A stretch of DNA of 58,218 bases from Neobacillus drentensis NBRC 102427 (GTDB lineage: Bacteria; Bacillota; Bacilli; Bacillales; Cytobacillaceae), in NCBI RefSeq assembly GCF_001591445.1, contig NZ_BCUX01000031.1, forward strand, positions 1 to 58,218, given 5' to 3'. Below, piece after piece: positions 49,260 to 58,184 of this stretch. Within the stretch, counting starts at the first letter, position 1; the number at the start of each line of letters is the position of its first letter. The notes below the pieces were generated by a model. The model was given only the letters and a program-made list of their open reading frames with translations, was not told the DNA's origin and did not search any database. A program made the translations under genes and the position numbers.

Positions 49260-50104
49260 AATATCGTTATCAAAAAAATACTCCTTTTGAACGACTGGCC
49301 ATAGAGGATGTGTCTATTGATATTCCAACAGGTGTGTATATGGCGATTATTGGTCATACCGGTTCGGGGAAATCAACAGTCCTGCAGCATTTAAATGCTC
49401 TCCTTCAACCCACAAAAGGATCAGTTGAGATTGGTGAACATGAAATAGTAGCTTCGCAGAAAAATAAGAACTTAAAAAAAATCCGGCAAAAGGTCGGGAT
49501 CGTCTTTCAGTTTCCTGAACACCAGTTATTTGAGGAAACGGTCGAAAAAGACATTATTTTTGGACCGTTGAATTTTGGAGTTTCTGAAACGGAAGCAAAA
49601 GAGCGGGCACGCATTGCCTTAAAGCAAGTGGGTCTAGCGGAAGAAATTCTAGAAAAATCACCATTTGACCTCTCGGGGGGACAAATGAGGCGAGTGGCAA
49701 TTGCCGGAGTGCTGGCAATGGAACCCGATGTCATTGTCCTGGATGAGCCTACTGCAGGATTAGACCCCAGGGGGCGTAAAGAGGTTATGGATATGTTCTA
49801 TTCCCTCCATAAGGAAAGAAAGCTGTCTACCATCCTTGTCACACATAGTATGGAGGATGCGGCAAGATACGCAGATCAAATTGTGATTATGCAGCAAGGA
49901 AAGGTAGTTAAAAAAGGGACACCGGAGGAAATCTTCTCTTCACCAACTGAGCTTGTTGAAATGGGGCTAGATGTTCCAGAGGTGGTTCGCTTTCAACTGA
50001 AGCTTGAAGAAAAACTCGATATGAAATTAGAGAAAATTTTTCTAACCATTGATGAACTGTCTTCTGCTGTAGCAAAAAGAATAAGCAGAGGTGTGCGCTC
50101 ATGA
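49235..50104 (+). CDS. ecfA2: EcfA2, ECF transporter ATPase
   Basis: Partner ATPase of EcfA1. The product has 289 residues: Walker [10 protein letters not shown] (about 40-48), signature LSGGQMRR, Walker [17 protein letters not shown] lies inside the ecfA1 end, with GAAGAAGAGTTGGTG before it. It overlaps ecfT by four bases (ATGA), typical of stoichiometric complex subunits. Confidence 0.96.
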   Translation: MDISLKHVEYRYQKNTPFERLAIEDVSIDIPTGVYMAIIGHTGSGKSTVLQHLNALLQPTKGSVEIGEHEIVASQKNKNLKKIRQKVGIVFQFPEHQLFEETVEKDIIFGPLNFGVSETEAKERARIALKQVGLAEEILEKSPFDLSGGQMRRVAIAGVLAMEPDVIVLDEPTAGLDPRGRKEVMDMFYSLHKERKLSTILVTHSMEDAARYADQIVIMQQGKVVKKGTPEEIFSSPTELVEMGLDVPEVVRFQLKLEEKLDMKLEKIFLTIDELSSAVAKRISRGVRS

Positions 50105-50898
50105 TGGAAAAAATGATTTTTGGACGCTATGTCCCGGCGGATTCGATTATTCATAAAATGGATCCCCGCTCAAAATTGCTGATTATCTTTCTATTTGTAT
50201 GTGTTATTTTTTTAGCAAATAATGCCTTAACCTATGCACTTATTGGAATTTATACGTTTTTAATGCTTGGATTGTCGCGCATCCCCGTACGTTTTTTATA
50301 CGGCGGTCTGAAACCAGTTATCTGGCTTGTTCTTTTTACCTTAGTGCTGCAACTGTTTTTTACAAAAGAAGGTACTCTTTTATTCGAATTAGGTCCGATT
50401 AAAATTTACGAAGAAGGGGTCAGACAGGGGATTTTTATTTCCTTTCGATTCTTTTTCTTAATTCTAATGACGTCACTGCTGACATTAACTACTACCCCAA
50501 TTGAGATTACCGATGGAATTGAAACACTATTACATCCTTTGAATAAAATCCGTTTCCCTGTCCACGAAATGGCGTTAATGATGTCGATTTCCTTACGTTT
50601 TATTCCTACACTTATGCAGGAAACGGATAAGATTATGAAGGCGCAGATTGCCAGAGGTGTGGAGTTTGCAAGCGGGCCTTTTAAGGAGCGCATTAAAGCT
50701 GTCATTCCATTGCTTATCCCTTTGTTTGTCAGCTCCTTTAAACGGGCGGAGGAACTAGCGATTGCAATGGAAGCTAGAGGTTATCGAGGTGGGGAAGGAA
50801 GAACAAAGTACAGGGAATTATCCTGGAAAAATGCTGATTCCCTCCAGTTGGGGTTCTTAGTCATTCTAACCATCCTACTCATTTTATTACGTTCATAA
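50101..50898 (+). CDS. ecfT: EcfT, ECF transporter transmembrane subunit
   Basis: Membrane scaffold linking ATPases to S components. The product has 265 residues with several hydrophobic segments (about 25-60, 65-90, 105-135 and the C-terminus). The two Ala-Arg-Gly coupling motifs are visible in AQIARGVEF and AMEARGYRG. The start overlaps the ecfA2 stop. Followed by truA after 12 bases. Confidence 0.95.
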   Translation: MMEKMIFGRYVPADSIIHKMDPRSKLLIIFLFVCVIFLANNALTYALIGIYTFLMLGLSRIPVRFLYGGLKPVIWLVLFTLVLQLFFTKEGTLLFELGPIKIYEEGVRQGIFISFRFFFLILMTSLLTLTTTPIEITDGIETLLHPLNKIRFPVHEMALMMSISLRFIPTLMQETDKIMKAQIARGVEFASGPFKERIKAVIPLLIPLFVSSFKRAEELAIAMEARGYRGGEGRTKYRELSWKNADSLQLGFLVILTILLILLRS

Positions 50899-50910
50899 TG
50901 GAGCGAAACG

Positions 50911-51651
50911 ATGCCAAGGTATAAATCTATCATTAGTTATGACGGTTCGGGCTTTTCTGGCTATCAGGTCCAACCGAATAAGCGGACCGTGCAGTCTGTT
51001 TTGGAAGCCGTATTAACAAAAATGCATAAGGGCGAACCCGTGAGAGTCAGCGCTTCAGGTCGAACCGATGCCGGTGTCCATGCAAAAGGACAAGTCATTC
51101 ATTTTGATTCCCCACTGCATATTCCTGCTGATAAATGGGAGCGGGCATTGAATTCAATGCTGCCTGAAGATCTTTCTGTTTTATCAGTTGGTTCTGTATC
51201 CGACTCTTTTCATGCCCGCTTTGACGCAAAAGGGAAGGAATATCGCTATGTCCTTCGTTTATCTCAAAAACGAGATCCTTTTCAGCGGAATTTTGTCTAC
51301 CAATATCCATACCCATTAAATTTAAAGGCGATGGAGCAGGCAAGTAAATTTTTTCTGGGTACTCACGACTTTACAAGCTTTTGTGCGGCAAAAACGGAAG
51401 TAGAAGATAAAGTTCGAAGGATTGATTCCATTGATTTTACCCTTAAGGATGATTTACTGACGATCCGTTTTAAAGGGAATGGCTTTTTGTATAATATGGT
51501 TCGCATCTTAGTCGGGACTCTGTTAGAGGTGGCCTCAGGTGAACGCAGCCCTGAAGATATTCCGATTATCTTAGCTCATAAAGACCGGAGGCTATCAGGA
51601 AAGACTGCTCCACCCCATGGATTATATCTTTGGCAAGTATTTTATGAATAA
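50911..51651 (+). CDS. truA: tRNA pseudouridine synthase A
   Basis: Makes pseudouridine at positions 38-40 of the tRNA anticodon arm. The product has 246 residues; the catalytic aspartate is D53 in [12 protein letters not shown]. The KEYRYVLR and [21 protein letters not shown] blocks are present. ATG follows ATGGAGCGAAACG. Last gene of the ecf unit. Confidence 0.97.
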   Translation: MPRYKSIISYDGSGFSGYQVQPNKRTVQSVLEAVLTKMHKGEPVRVSASGRTDAGVHAKGQVIHFDSPLHIPADKWERALNSMLPEDLSVLSVGSVSDSFHARFDAKGKEYRYVLRLSQKRDPFQRNFVYQYPYPLNLKAMEQASKFFLGTHDFTSFCAAKTEVEDKVRRIDSIDFTLKDDLLTIRFKGNGFLYNMVRILVGTLLEVASGERSPEDIPIILAHKDRRLSGKTAPPHGLYLWQVFYE

Positions 51652-51687
51652 AAAAGTGTAAACAACTTTACCTGGTGTAACATTTTC

Positions 51688-51716
51688 TTGACATATTGGC
51701 TTGAAGAACTTATTAT
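51688..51716 (+). promoter_or_regulatory. Promoter of rplM-rpsI
   Basis: TTGACA (51688-51693), a 17-base spacer and TATTAT (51711-51716). The leader transcript would begin near 51723. Confidence 0.85.
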
Positions 51717-51722
51717 ATTATA

Positions 51723-51860
51723 TGTGCGTGTTTTTAATCCCACGATAAAGCCCCGGAAAGTCTTAATCGTGATTGAAAATATATGAATACAAACTTAACC
51801 GCACGAGGGTAGTAGCCGTTCATTCCCGGAACAGAATCGAACGCTAATTGCTTTGAAAGT
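51723..51860 (+). ncRNA. L13 leader RNA
   Basis: Lies between the promoter and rplM. The pairing GCGTG/CACG near its start and the segment AACCGCACGAGGGTAGTAGC (from about 51798) resemble the L13 leader found before rplM-rpsI in Firmicutes, thought to give feedback by L13. I identify it by position and by recall of the conserved strand. Confidence 0.7.
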
Positions 51861-51905
51861 GCGAAAACAATAATCTTTAATGGATTTAAATTAGGAGGGA
51901 AACTC

Positions 51906-52343
51906 ATGCGTACAACGTTTATGGCAAATGCCAACACTATCGAGCGTAAATGGTACGTGATTGATGCTGAAGGCAAAACTCTTGGTCGTCTTGCTTCTGA
52001 AGTAGCAGCAATCCTACGTGGTAAAAACAAACCAACTTTTACACCACATGTTGACACTGGTGATCATGTGATTATTCTTAACGCATCAAAAGTAGAACTA
52101 ACTGGTAAAAAATTGACTGACAAGATTTACTACCGTCACACAATGCATCCAGGTGGTTTGAAAACTAGAACAGCTCTTGAAATGCGTACTAACTATGCTG
52201 AGAAAATGATCGAGCTTGCTGTTAAAGGTATGCTTCCAAAGAATTCTCTTGGCCGTCAAACGTTTAAAAAATTACATGTATATGCTGGCAGCGAACATCC
52301 GCACCAAGCACAACAACCTGAAGTTTACGAACTTCGCGGTTAA
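51906..52343 (+). CDS. rplM: Ribosomal protein L13
   Basis: An early 50S assembly protein. The product has 145 residues, as in B. subtilis; [15 protein letters not shown] (about 19-33) and [18 protein letters not shown] are conserved. ATG follows TAGGAGGGAAACTC. Confidence 0.97.
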   Translation: MRTTFMANANTIERKWYVIDAEGKTLGRLASEVAAILRGKNKPTFTPHVDTGDHVIILNASKVELTGKKLTDKIYYRHTMHPGGLKTRTALEMRTNYAEKMIELAVKGMLPKNSLGRQTFKKLHVYAGSEHPHQAQQPEVYELRG

Positions 52344-52363
52344 TAAAGAGGGAGGGAATTAAC

Positions 52364-52756
52364 TTGGCACAAGTTCAATATATCGGTACAGGTCGCCGTA
52401 AAAGTTCTGTAGCACGTGTACGTTTAGTACCAGGCACAGGAAAAATTATTGTCAATGGTCGTGAAATCGAAGATTATATCCCATTTGAAGCATTACGTGT
52501 TGTTGTAAGACAACCATTAGTAGCAACTGAAACAGTTGGAAGCTACGATGTTCTTGTAAACGTAAGCGGTGGTGGATACACTGGTCAAGCTGGAGCAATC
52601 CGTCATGGTGTAGCTCGTGCATTACTACAAGCTGATCCAGAATACCGTCCAACATTAAAACGCGCTGGTTTCTTAACTCGTGACCCACGTATGAAAGAAC
52701 GTAAAAAATACGGTCTTAAAGGTGCTCGTCGTGCGCCTCAGTTCTCAAAACGTTAA
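52364..52756 (+). CDS. rpsI: Ribosomal protein S9
   Basis: Its C-terminal tail contacts P-site tRNA. The product has 130 residues from TTG 52364 ([20 protein letters not shown]), with GAGGGAGGGAATTAAC upstream. The tail ends APQFSKR with the conserved terminal lysine-arginine. Confidence 0.96.
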   Translation: MAQVQYIGTGRRKSSVARVRLVPGTGKIIVNGREIEDYIPFEALRVVVRQPLVATETVGSYDVLVNVSGGGYTGQAGAIRHGVARALLQADPEYRPTLKRAGFLTRDPRMKERKKYGLKGARRAPQFSKR

Positions 52757-52769
52757 TTTCTGGCGTTTC

Positions 52770-52807
52770 AAAGGCTCTCAACCAATTTGGTTGGGGGTCT
52801 TTTTTTG
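52770..52807 (+). terminator. Terminator after rpsI
   Basis: GGCTCTCAACCA pairs with TGGTTGGGGGTC through several G-T pairs, followed by seven T. Confidence 0.85.
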
Positions 52808-52841
52808 ACTGAAGGGATAGGATGTAAGCAGAAAAGCCAGA

Positions 52842-52979
52842 GTAGCCAATCGAGGCTATTGACGACCGAGCAGAAGAAAAAAGAGAAGCTAAGGTAGCCA
52901 ATAGAGGCTATTGACGACCGAGCAGAGGAAAATAGAGAAGCTAAGGTAGCCAATAGAGGCTATTGATGACCGAGCAAGG
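52842..52979. repeat. 52-bp tandem repeat, two full units and a partial third
   Basis: Units begin at 52842, 52894 and 52946 (exact 52-base period), each opening GTAGCCAATAGAGGCTATTG (first unit has one change) and continuing ACGACCGAGCAG and an A-rich stretch. The core holds a palindrome, CAATAG-AGG-CTATTG, overlapping a second, TAGCC/GGCTA. A diverged half-unit may precede 52842. No spacers, so not CRISPR. The 307-base gene-free stretch 52757-53063 is filled by this array and two terminators. Confidence 0.9.
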
Positions 52980-52980
52980 G

Positions 52981-53020
52981 AAAAAAAGAGTACATAGGGT
53001 GTCAATCGCCCCCTATGTAC
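52981..53020 (-). terminator. Terminator of the NERD-domain gene
   Basis: On the minus strand GTACATAGGG pairs with CCCTATGTAC (53011-53020 with 52990-52999) and is followed by a run of seven T (complement of 52981-52987). It lies 44 bases after the stop codon. Confidence 0.8.
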
Positions 53021-53063
53021 GAAAATGAGTCTAACTAAGTCTATAGAATATAAAAATCACCTT

Positions 53064-53978
53064 TTATTCATAATAAGTCCATTGGCCAAACCCGACCAAG
53101 GTATAGTCTTGCTTAAGGATTCGACTAATTTGTTTTCTAGACCAAACCCTTCCACACCATTCATAAACCCGGTTAGTAGTAATTTTTAAATCTGGAAAAA
53201 GCAGCACTAACTCCTCCACACACCGTAAGACAGCTGAATCAACCAACTCTGAGTGCCCGCATTTATCACACACCAATATCTTCTTTTGTACATCAACAAA
53301 AGAAATTAATGAGTAACAATCGGCGCAAAGAGGCCCCTTTTTTAATTGATCATAGCTATAATGCGGCAAACGGGTAAAGGGGCAATCGGTTTGATGCATC
53401 GTGATTAATTGGTCAGCCAGCCTTTTGTGGCGGGTCGTTAGCTTTGATGGTATTTCATTTAATTTTTTCATCAGGCCATTTAGCTGGGTGGGATGTATAA
53501 TGGGTTCATTTATTGGGGCTTGATATAAGGTGAAATTGGGGTTTACAAAGGCCACGTCACCTTCAATAGGTAAATGAAAGCCAAGACTTTTGAGTAAAGG
53601 GCGGAGGAGTAATTTACTGCGATTTAATTGGTGTAAAGGATTACTTATTTCATTCTTAGATAATTTAGGATAGAAATTTCCTAATTCATACCTATAATCC
53701 CCCTCATGGTTTTTAATTTCATAGGGGTAGATGGTATGTTGAGCGATGATTAATGTATCAATTTGAAAAAAACCGCTCGTCTGAAGACACAAATCATTTA
53801 ATATGTATAAATCATTTTGAAGCATCAAAGTTAGCTGGTCAAAGAGCAACTCACCATTGTACCCTTTTTCAAGGTTCTCATAATGCTGCTTATCTGTAGA
53901 AGGTAAATCCATTCGTGCGTTTAAAAAGCTTAGTATCCTATATTCTTTTGACTTCGTACGAGACTTTAAAGTCGGCAT
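53064..53978 (-). CDS. NERD-domain (nuclease-related) protein with zinc ribbon
   Basis: The product has 304 residues. The NERD domain lies at about 36-145: GYNGELLFDQL with E43, the aspartate D74 in QIDTLII, and E87/K89 in YEIKN match the restriction-endonuclease-like catalytic pattern. A zinc ribbon follows (C218, C221, C237, C240; CADC, CDKC), then a C-terminal helical region. A nuclease role is inferred from the domain only; the biological function is unknown. It is the only minus-strand gene between sigH-type core genes and gerD. ATG follows GAAAGGAAGTGGG. B. subtilis has a different gene at this spot. Confidence 0.82.
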   Translation of the reverse strand: MPTLKSRTKSKEYRILSFLNARMDLPSTDKQHYENLEKGYNGELLFDQLTLMLQNDLYILNDLCLQTSGFFQIDTLIIAQHTIYPYEIKNHEGDYRYELGNFYPKLSKNEISNPLHQLNRSKLLLRPLLKSLGFHLPIEGDVAFVNPNFTLYQAPINEPIIHPTQLNGLMKKLNEIPSKLTTRHKRLADQLITMHQTDCPFTRLPHYSYDQLKKGPLCADCYSLISFVDVQKKILVCDKCGHSELVDSAVLRCVEELVLLFPDLKITTNRVYEWCGRVWSRKQISRILKQDYTLVGFGQWTYYE

Positions 53979-54174
53979 ATCCCACTTCCTTTCTCATTTC
54001 AAAATACTCCACCTTAATTTTACAAAATGTAGCACCAAAATAGTTTGAATACTTTGTTAACAAATAGTCGAGCATCTGCAAAATCATCGGATAAAAATTG
54101 GCAACTTAAAACGACCGGAACTTTGCATTTCTTCTGAACAGCAGATAAAGAATAGTTCTAAGAGGTGAAAAGTA

Positions 54175-54618
54175 GTGACAGTAATTACGACCTTTAAAGA
54201 AAAAAAACGGGAAAAACAGATAAAATACGAGCGTTCGGTCCTTCGGGAACTATCGATCAATACATTAAAAGAACGAGTCCAACAATACTTTGGCTCAACA
54301 AGAATTGCCTCAAACTTAGTAATGAATACCGGAATTGAAGAAGCGTGCTACGACATCGCACTTGAGTCCTTTTTATTAGGGGCAAAATTCAGCAAGTTTG
54401 GTTATTATGGCGAGAACTTAGATGAGGTTCGCAAACGCTGCTACCGAGAAGAAAAACATTTAATTGATACCCTCTATAATTTTTTCCTCTATTGGGGCAA
54501 CGGTGAAGAGGGAGCGATGAGTGAGTCACTATATTATCTATGTGAGCAATATATCCATATTTGGTGGAGAGAAGGCTACGAAAAAGGGCAAAGGCGTCAT
54601 AAGCTCCGGCTCCATTAA
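54175..54618 (+). CDS. ybaK: YbaK-like conserved protein (DUF2521)
   Basis: A 147-residue cytosolic protein with no signal peptide or membrane segment. Function unknown. The N-terminus is basic (FKEKKREKQIKYE), the rest helical with many aromatic residues (LYNFFLYWGNGEEGAM, QYIHIWWREGYEKG). Position before cwlD matches ybaK in B. subtilis. The start is GTG after AGAGGTGAAAA. The name rests on position and recalled sequence. Confidence 0.78.
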   Translation: MTVITTFKEKKREKQIKYERSVLRELSINTLKERVQQYFGSTRIASNLVMNTGIEEACYDIALESFLLGAKFSKFGYYGENLDEVRKRCYREEKHLIDTLYNFFLYWGNGEEGAMSESLYYLCEQYIHIWWREGYEKGQRRHKLRLH

Positions 54619-54702
54619 GGTTCAGCATTTCTTCCTGTTCTAAATCCCCCCTTTGTCCCATATAGTTAAGTGAAAAGGGACGAGCGGGAAGGAATGATTG
54701 GG

Positions 54703-55428
54703 GTGTCAAAGCGAGGATTAAAAATCATAAGTTTTATCGTCGGTTTATTTGTGTTGTTTTTCGTTTTACAGTACGACTTTGCCGAAGATGACTCGTTGAA
54801 TGCGTGGAATCTTCCGTTGTCGGGGAAAATCATTTTACTTGACCCTGGCCATGGCGGTCCGGATGGCGGCGCAGGAACGGGGCAAACGTTGGAAAAAGAT
54901 ATTGCCTTAGAGATTACTAAGAAAGTCAGGGGCTACCTACAAATGCAAGGTGCGCTCGTTATTATGACTAGAGAATCCGATAAAGATTTGGCCGCGCCTG
55001 ATACAAGGGGTTACAGTAGAAGAAAAGTCGAAGATTTAAAAAATAGACTAAACATGATAAATAACGGTGATAATGATTTCTTTGTCAGCATTCATTTAAA
55101 TGCCATTCCTTCTTCCAGATGGAGCGGGGCACAAACCTTTTATGCGCCTCATTTTAAGGAAAATGCTAAGGCCGCAAAGTTTGTGCAGGAAGAACTTCGA
55201 AAAAACTTGGAGAACACCACTCGCAGAGCCAAACCAATAAATAATGTGTATATTTTAAAGAATGCCAAGAAGCCGGGTATTTTAGTTGAAGTCGGCTTTT
55301 TATCCAATCCAACAGAAAAGGAATATTTAAAAAAGGATGCCTACCAGGAGAAGATTGCCATATCGATATATCAAGGGATAACTCGGTATTACACGAATGA
55401 AAAAGAATTAGTTGAACCAGATTATTGA
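54703..55428 (+). CDS. cwlD: CwlD, N-acetylmuramoyl-L-alanine amidase for spore cortex
   Basis: Removes peptide side chains so that muramic-delta-lactam can form in spore cortex, which germination enzymes need. The product has 241 residues: an N-terminal membrane anchor (about 5-25) and an Amidase_3 domain with zinc ligands H in DPGHGGPDGG, E in LEKDIALE and H in SIHLNAIP, plus catalytic E in LVEVGFLSNP. GTG 54703 is chosen because GGGAAGGA sits nine bases before it; ATG 54694 would touch that site. Confidence 0.93.
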   Translation: MSKRGLKIISFIVGLFVLFFVLQYDFAEDDSLNAWNLPLSGKIILLDPGHGGPDGGAGTGQTLEKDIALEITKKVRGYLQMQGALVIMTRESDKDLAAPDTRGYSRRKVEDLKNRLNMINNGDNDFFVSIHLNAIPSSRWSGAQTFYAPHFKENAKAAKFVQEELRKNLENTTRRAKPINNVYILKNAKKPGILVEVGFLSNPTEKEYLKKDAYQEKIAISIYQGITRYYTNEKELVEPDY

Positions 55429-55454
55429 AGGTGGAGTCCACCTTCAATTTTTTT
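55425..55454 (+). terminator. Terminator after cwlD
   Basis: TTGAAGGTGG (55425-55434) pairs perfectly with CCACCTTCAA (55438-55447), followed by seven T. The stem includes the stop codon. Confidence 0.93.
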
Positions 55455-55521
55455 GCAAAGAAAATTTCGGTATTCCTATAAAAATACGTGTGATTCATTT
55501 AACTGTTTCTCAAAGTGATTA

Positions 55522-55530
55522 TGTTATACT
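55522..55530 (+). promoter_or_regulatory. Extended -10 promoter of salA
   Basis: TGTTATACT (TG-n-TATACT). The -35 region is weak. It lies 40 bases before the salA start. Confidence 0.5.
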
Positions 55531-55569
55531 GAGAGATGGAAACGAATTCAAAATGTGAGGTGCTTTTTT

Positions 55570-56625
55570 ATGTTAACAGAAGAAAGAGTCCATGAGGTTC
55601 TAGGCAGCCTCCAAGAACCATTTTTACATAAAACCTTAGCTGAATTAAATGCTATTGTCGAAATAAAGATTAAAGAGGAAAAAAACCACGTCAGTGTAAA
55701 AGTGGCCATTGCGAAGACGGGAACTGCTGAACAGCTCCAACTGCAAACACAAATTGTTAGTTTGTTAAAAGAAGAAGGAGCGGCATCAGTAGGTATTCGT
55801 TTTACGGAACTTCCTGAAGAAGTGTTAGCGGCAAACCGCCAAGCACAATCAGAAACGGATGATTCAAACTTGCTTCATTCAAAGAATACCACCTTCATTG
55901 CGATCGCAAGTGGAAAAGGCGGCGTAGGTAAATCAACTGTATCGGTTAACCTTGCCGTTGCACTAGCACGTCTAGGCAAAAAGGTTGGACTTATTGACGC
56001 GGATATTTATGGATTTAGTGTTCCAGATATGATGGGAATTACAGAAAGACCTGTTGTTAGAGGGGAAAAGATCATTCCTGTTGAACGGTTTGGTGTACAA
56101 GTCATTTCAATGGGCTTCTTTGTCGAAGATAATTCACCGATTATCTGGCGTGGACCGATGTTAGGGAAGATGCTAAACAGCTTCTTTAATGAAGTAGAAT
56201 GGGGCGACATCGAGTATTTACTGTTAGATTTACCGCCTGGAACAGGGGATGTCGCATTAGACGTTCATACTATGCTTCCTGCATGTAAAGAAGTGATTGT
56301 AACAACACCGCATCCAACGGCTGCTTTTGTAGCTGCACGTGCAGGGGCAATGGCTCTGAAAACAGATCATGAAATTCTTGGTGTTATTGAAAACATGGCA
56401 TATTTTGAAAGTAAATTAACCGGTGAAAAAGAATATGTATTTGGCCAAGGAGGCGGCGATAAATTAGCTGAAGAATTGAATACAGAAGTTCTTGGCCGTC
56501 TGCCACTAAATCAGCCTGATTGGAACGAGGAAGACTTTGCTCCATCGATCTATCAAGAAGACCATCAGATTGGAAAAATTTATTTAGAAATAGCTGAAAA
56601 AGTAACTGGCTTGCTAAAAAAATAG
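55570..56625 (+). CDS. salA: SalA, Mrp/NBP35-family P-loop ATPase
   Basis: In B. subtilis SalA regulates scoC and exoprotease expression; the family also includes iron-sulphur carriers. The product has 351 residues. An N-terminal MIP18/DUF59-type domain (about 1-85) precedes a deviant Walker A, ASGKGGVGKSTVSV (about 113-126). DADIYGFSVPDMMG and LLDLPPGTGDVALD are Mrp signatures. ATG 55570 follows GTGAGGTGC. I see no CxxC iron-sulphur motif near the C-terminus, which favours the SalA type. Confidence 0.93.
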   Translation: MLTEERVHEVLGSLQEPFLHKTLAELNAIVEIKIKEEKNHVSVKVAIAKTGTAEQLQLQTQIVSLLKEEGAASVGIRFTELPEEVLAANRQAQSETDDSNLLHSKNTTFIAIASGKGGVGKSTVSVNLAVALARLGKKVGLIDADIYGFSVPDMMGITERPVVRGEKIIPVERFGVQVISMGFFVEDNSPIIWRGPMLGKMLNSFFNEVEWGDIEYLLLDLPPGTGDVALDVHTMLPACKEVIVTTPHPTAAFVAARAGAMALKTDHEILGVIENMAYFESKLTGEKEYVFGQGGGDKLAEELNTEVLGRLPLNQPDWNEEDFAPSIYQEDHQIGKIYLEIAEKVTGLLKK

Positions 56626-56635
56626 ATAAATGATA

Positions 56636-56676
56636 TAGAAGCCTCTTCCAATGCAGAAAAGGCTTCTATTTTTTTG
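56636..56676. terminator. Terminator between convergent salA and gerD
   Basis: TAGAAGCCT (56636-56644) pairs perfectly with AGGCTTCTA (56660-56668), followed by TTTTTTTT on the plus strand. On the minus strand the downstream run is weaker, so it mainly serves salA. Confidence 0.88.
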
Positions 56677-56717
56677 GTAAGTATTTTACGATTTAGCTTC
56701 AACGGCCTTGGTCGCTC

Positions 56718-57323
56718 TTACTGCCCCCCGGATTGATTGCTGCTTGAACTTCCCTTATCGCTCGATGATGACTTCGTATTTGCTTCCTCTGCTGCTTTTA
56801 AGAGTAATTCTTGTATTTTAGCTTTAAATAAAGGACTATCAATCGTTTCCGTAATTACCTTTTGGAGATGTGTGCGGTATTCCTTGCTTTTTAGAGCATC
56901 TGTCATTTGTTTTTGGATTTCAGGTTCTTTAAAAACTTCCACCATCATTCCTCTATATTCCGGGTCATTCATTAGTTCCTTCAGTAACTTTTTATTTTCT
57001 GATTTTAAATTTTTAGAAATACTTTGTGCGAATTTGGGATCACTAAATGTTTTTTTCCAGTATTCTTTTGCTTTATCTGTAGTAAGTGTTTGCTGGATGG
57101 TATCAGAGACAACCTTTTGGTCCATCACCAGTTTTTCTTTCATGCTATCACTTGACATCACATCTTGAATTGCCTTCTTACCATCATCCGTTTTTAGAAT
57201 ATCAACAACCATTTTCTTCGTTGCTTCGTAATCAACTTGTCCTCCGCCGCTGGTATCACTGGAAGAACAACTGGTAAGGAACACCATGATGGGCAGGAGG
57301 AGCACCATGCTTTTCGCTTTCAT
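56718..57323 (-). CDS. gerD: GerD, spore germination lipoprotein
   Basis: Clusters germinant receptors in the inner spore membrane. The product has 201 residues: signal peptide with lipobox LTSC (C19), a serine-rich linker, a mostly helical body (about 30-180) and a disordered serine/glycine tail. ATG follows AAAGGGGCTTATTA on the minus strand. A good sigma-G promoter lies upstream. It is convergent with salA, as in B. subtilis. Confidence 0.94.
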   Translation of the reverse strand: MKAKSMVLLLPIMVFLTSCSSSDTSGGGQVDYEATKKMVVDILKTDDGKKAIQDVMSSDSMKEKLVMDQKVVSDTIQQTLTTDKAKEYWKKTFSDPKFAQSISKNLKSENKKLLKELMNDPEYRGMMVEVFKEPEIQKQMTDALKSKEYRTHLQKVITETIDSPLFKAKIQELLLKAAEEANTKSSSSDKGSSSSNQSGGQ

Positions 57324-57357
57324 TAATAAGCCCCTTTCACATAAAAATCCTTAAGTT

Positions 57358-57388
57358 TAGCATGTTGTAACTGATGAGAGATTATTCG
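57358..57388 (-). promoter_or_regulatory. Sigma-G promoter of gerD
   Basis: Reading the minus strand: CGAATA (57388-57383), an 18-base spacer and CATGCTA (57364-57358), near the sigma-G pattern TGAATA-N17-18-CATACTA. Forespore expression fits gerD. Confidence 0.72.
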
Positions 57389-57472
57389 TTTGCAAATATA
57401 AATTATGGATTTTTCAAATTTGGATTGGTACAATCATAATGTTATCTATATTTGTAGATGGAGGTTTATCGT

Positions 57473-58165
57473 GTGACGAGCCGTAATTGGGTAAAATTAT
57501 TTTTGAATACATTATTAGTAGGCGGACTCATGACGGCTATTGTGGGCTTTATTGTTCGCTGGAATGAGTTTCAGCCTTATTTTACTGAATTTAAACTCAT
57601 TGATATATTATCAACGTTAATTTGGCTAATTGTCATGGGCTTTCTGTTTAGTGTCATCAGCCAAATGGGCTTTTTCGCATATTTAACGATTCACCGGTTT
57701 GGACTAGGAATCTTTAAATCAGTATCACTGTGGAATGCTGTTCAAGTCATCCTTATTCTATTTGGTTTATTTGATTTAGTTTATTTACGTTACGAAAACT
57801 TTGCCGGCCCTGACGATTCCATTCTTCCTTACTTCGGCCCGGCTATTTTGCTGTTAGTCGTTGGTCTGGCTGTGGCTTGGTATAAGACCAAGCAGACGAA
57901 TCGGGATGCGTTTATACCGGCCATGTTTTTTATGATTGTGGTTACATTAGTTGAGTGGGTACCAGTCCTTCGTGTAAATGAACAAAGCTGGCTATACCTG
58001 ATGTTGTTTGCATTGGTCGCTTGTAATGCCTATCAACTGTTAATTCTTCACAAATTAAACCTACAATCTGAGCAGGATAGACAAAAAAGAGCAGGTCAAT
58101 CTCCGAGTACATCAAAAAGTAATAAACCATCGAATTTGAAAAAGACAAAAAAACCGTCCATTTAG
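57473..58165 (+). CDS. kbaA: KbaA, activator of KinB signalling
   Basis: A membrane protein needed for KinB-dependent sporulation signalling in B. subtilis. The product has 230 residues with about six hydrophobic segments (from NTLLVGGLMTAIVGFIV to LYLMLFALVACNAYQLL). The block AYLTIHRFGLGIFKSVSLWN (about 76-95) is well conserved. The C-terminal 40 residues are hydrophilic and lysine/serine-rich, longer than I recall for B. subtilis. GTG 57473 follows GATGGAGGTTTATC; the upstream open frame has no better start. Confidence 0.9.
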   Translation: MTSRNWVKLFLNTLLVGGLMTAIVGFIVRWNEFQPYFTEFKLIDILSTLIWLIVMGFLFSVISQMGFFAYLTIHRFGLGIFKSVSLWNAVQVILILFGLFDLVYLRYENFAGPDDSILPYFGPAILLLVVGLAVAWYKTKQTNRDAFIPAMFFMIVVTLVEWVPVLRVNEQSWLYLMLFALVACNAYQLLILHKLNLQSEQDRQKRAGQSPSTSKSNKPSNLKKTKKPSI

Positions 58166-58184
58166 TAGGTTGGACGGTTTTGTT
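58150..58184 (+). terminator. Terminator after kbaA
   Basis: AAACCGTCCA (58151-58160) pairs with TGGACGGTTT (58171-58180), followed by TGTTTGT. A-rich sequence before the stem may let it work on both strands. The last 34 bases of the window show nothing else. Confidence 0.85.

Noticed and set aside
52716..52953. Two overlapping minus-strand frames with repeated MATLASLFSSARSSIASIGY
   Set aside because: The identical peptides arise only because the DNA is a 52-bp tandem repeat read in shifting frames. No start signal or conserved product.
52842..52979. Possible CRISPR array
   Set aside because: Units are contiguous with no unique spacers, and no cas gene lies nearby.
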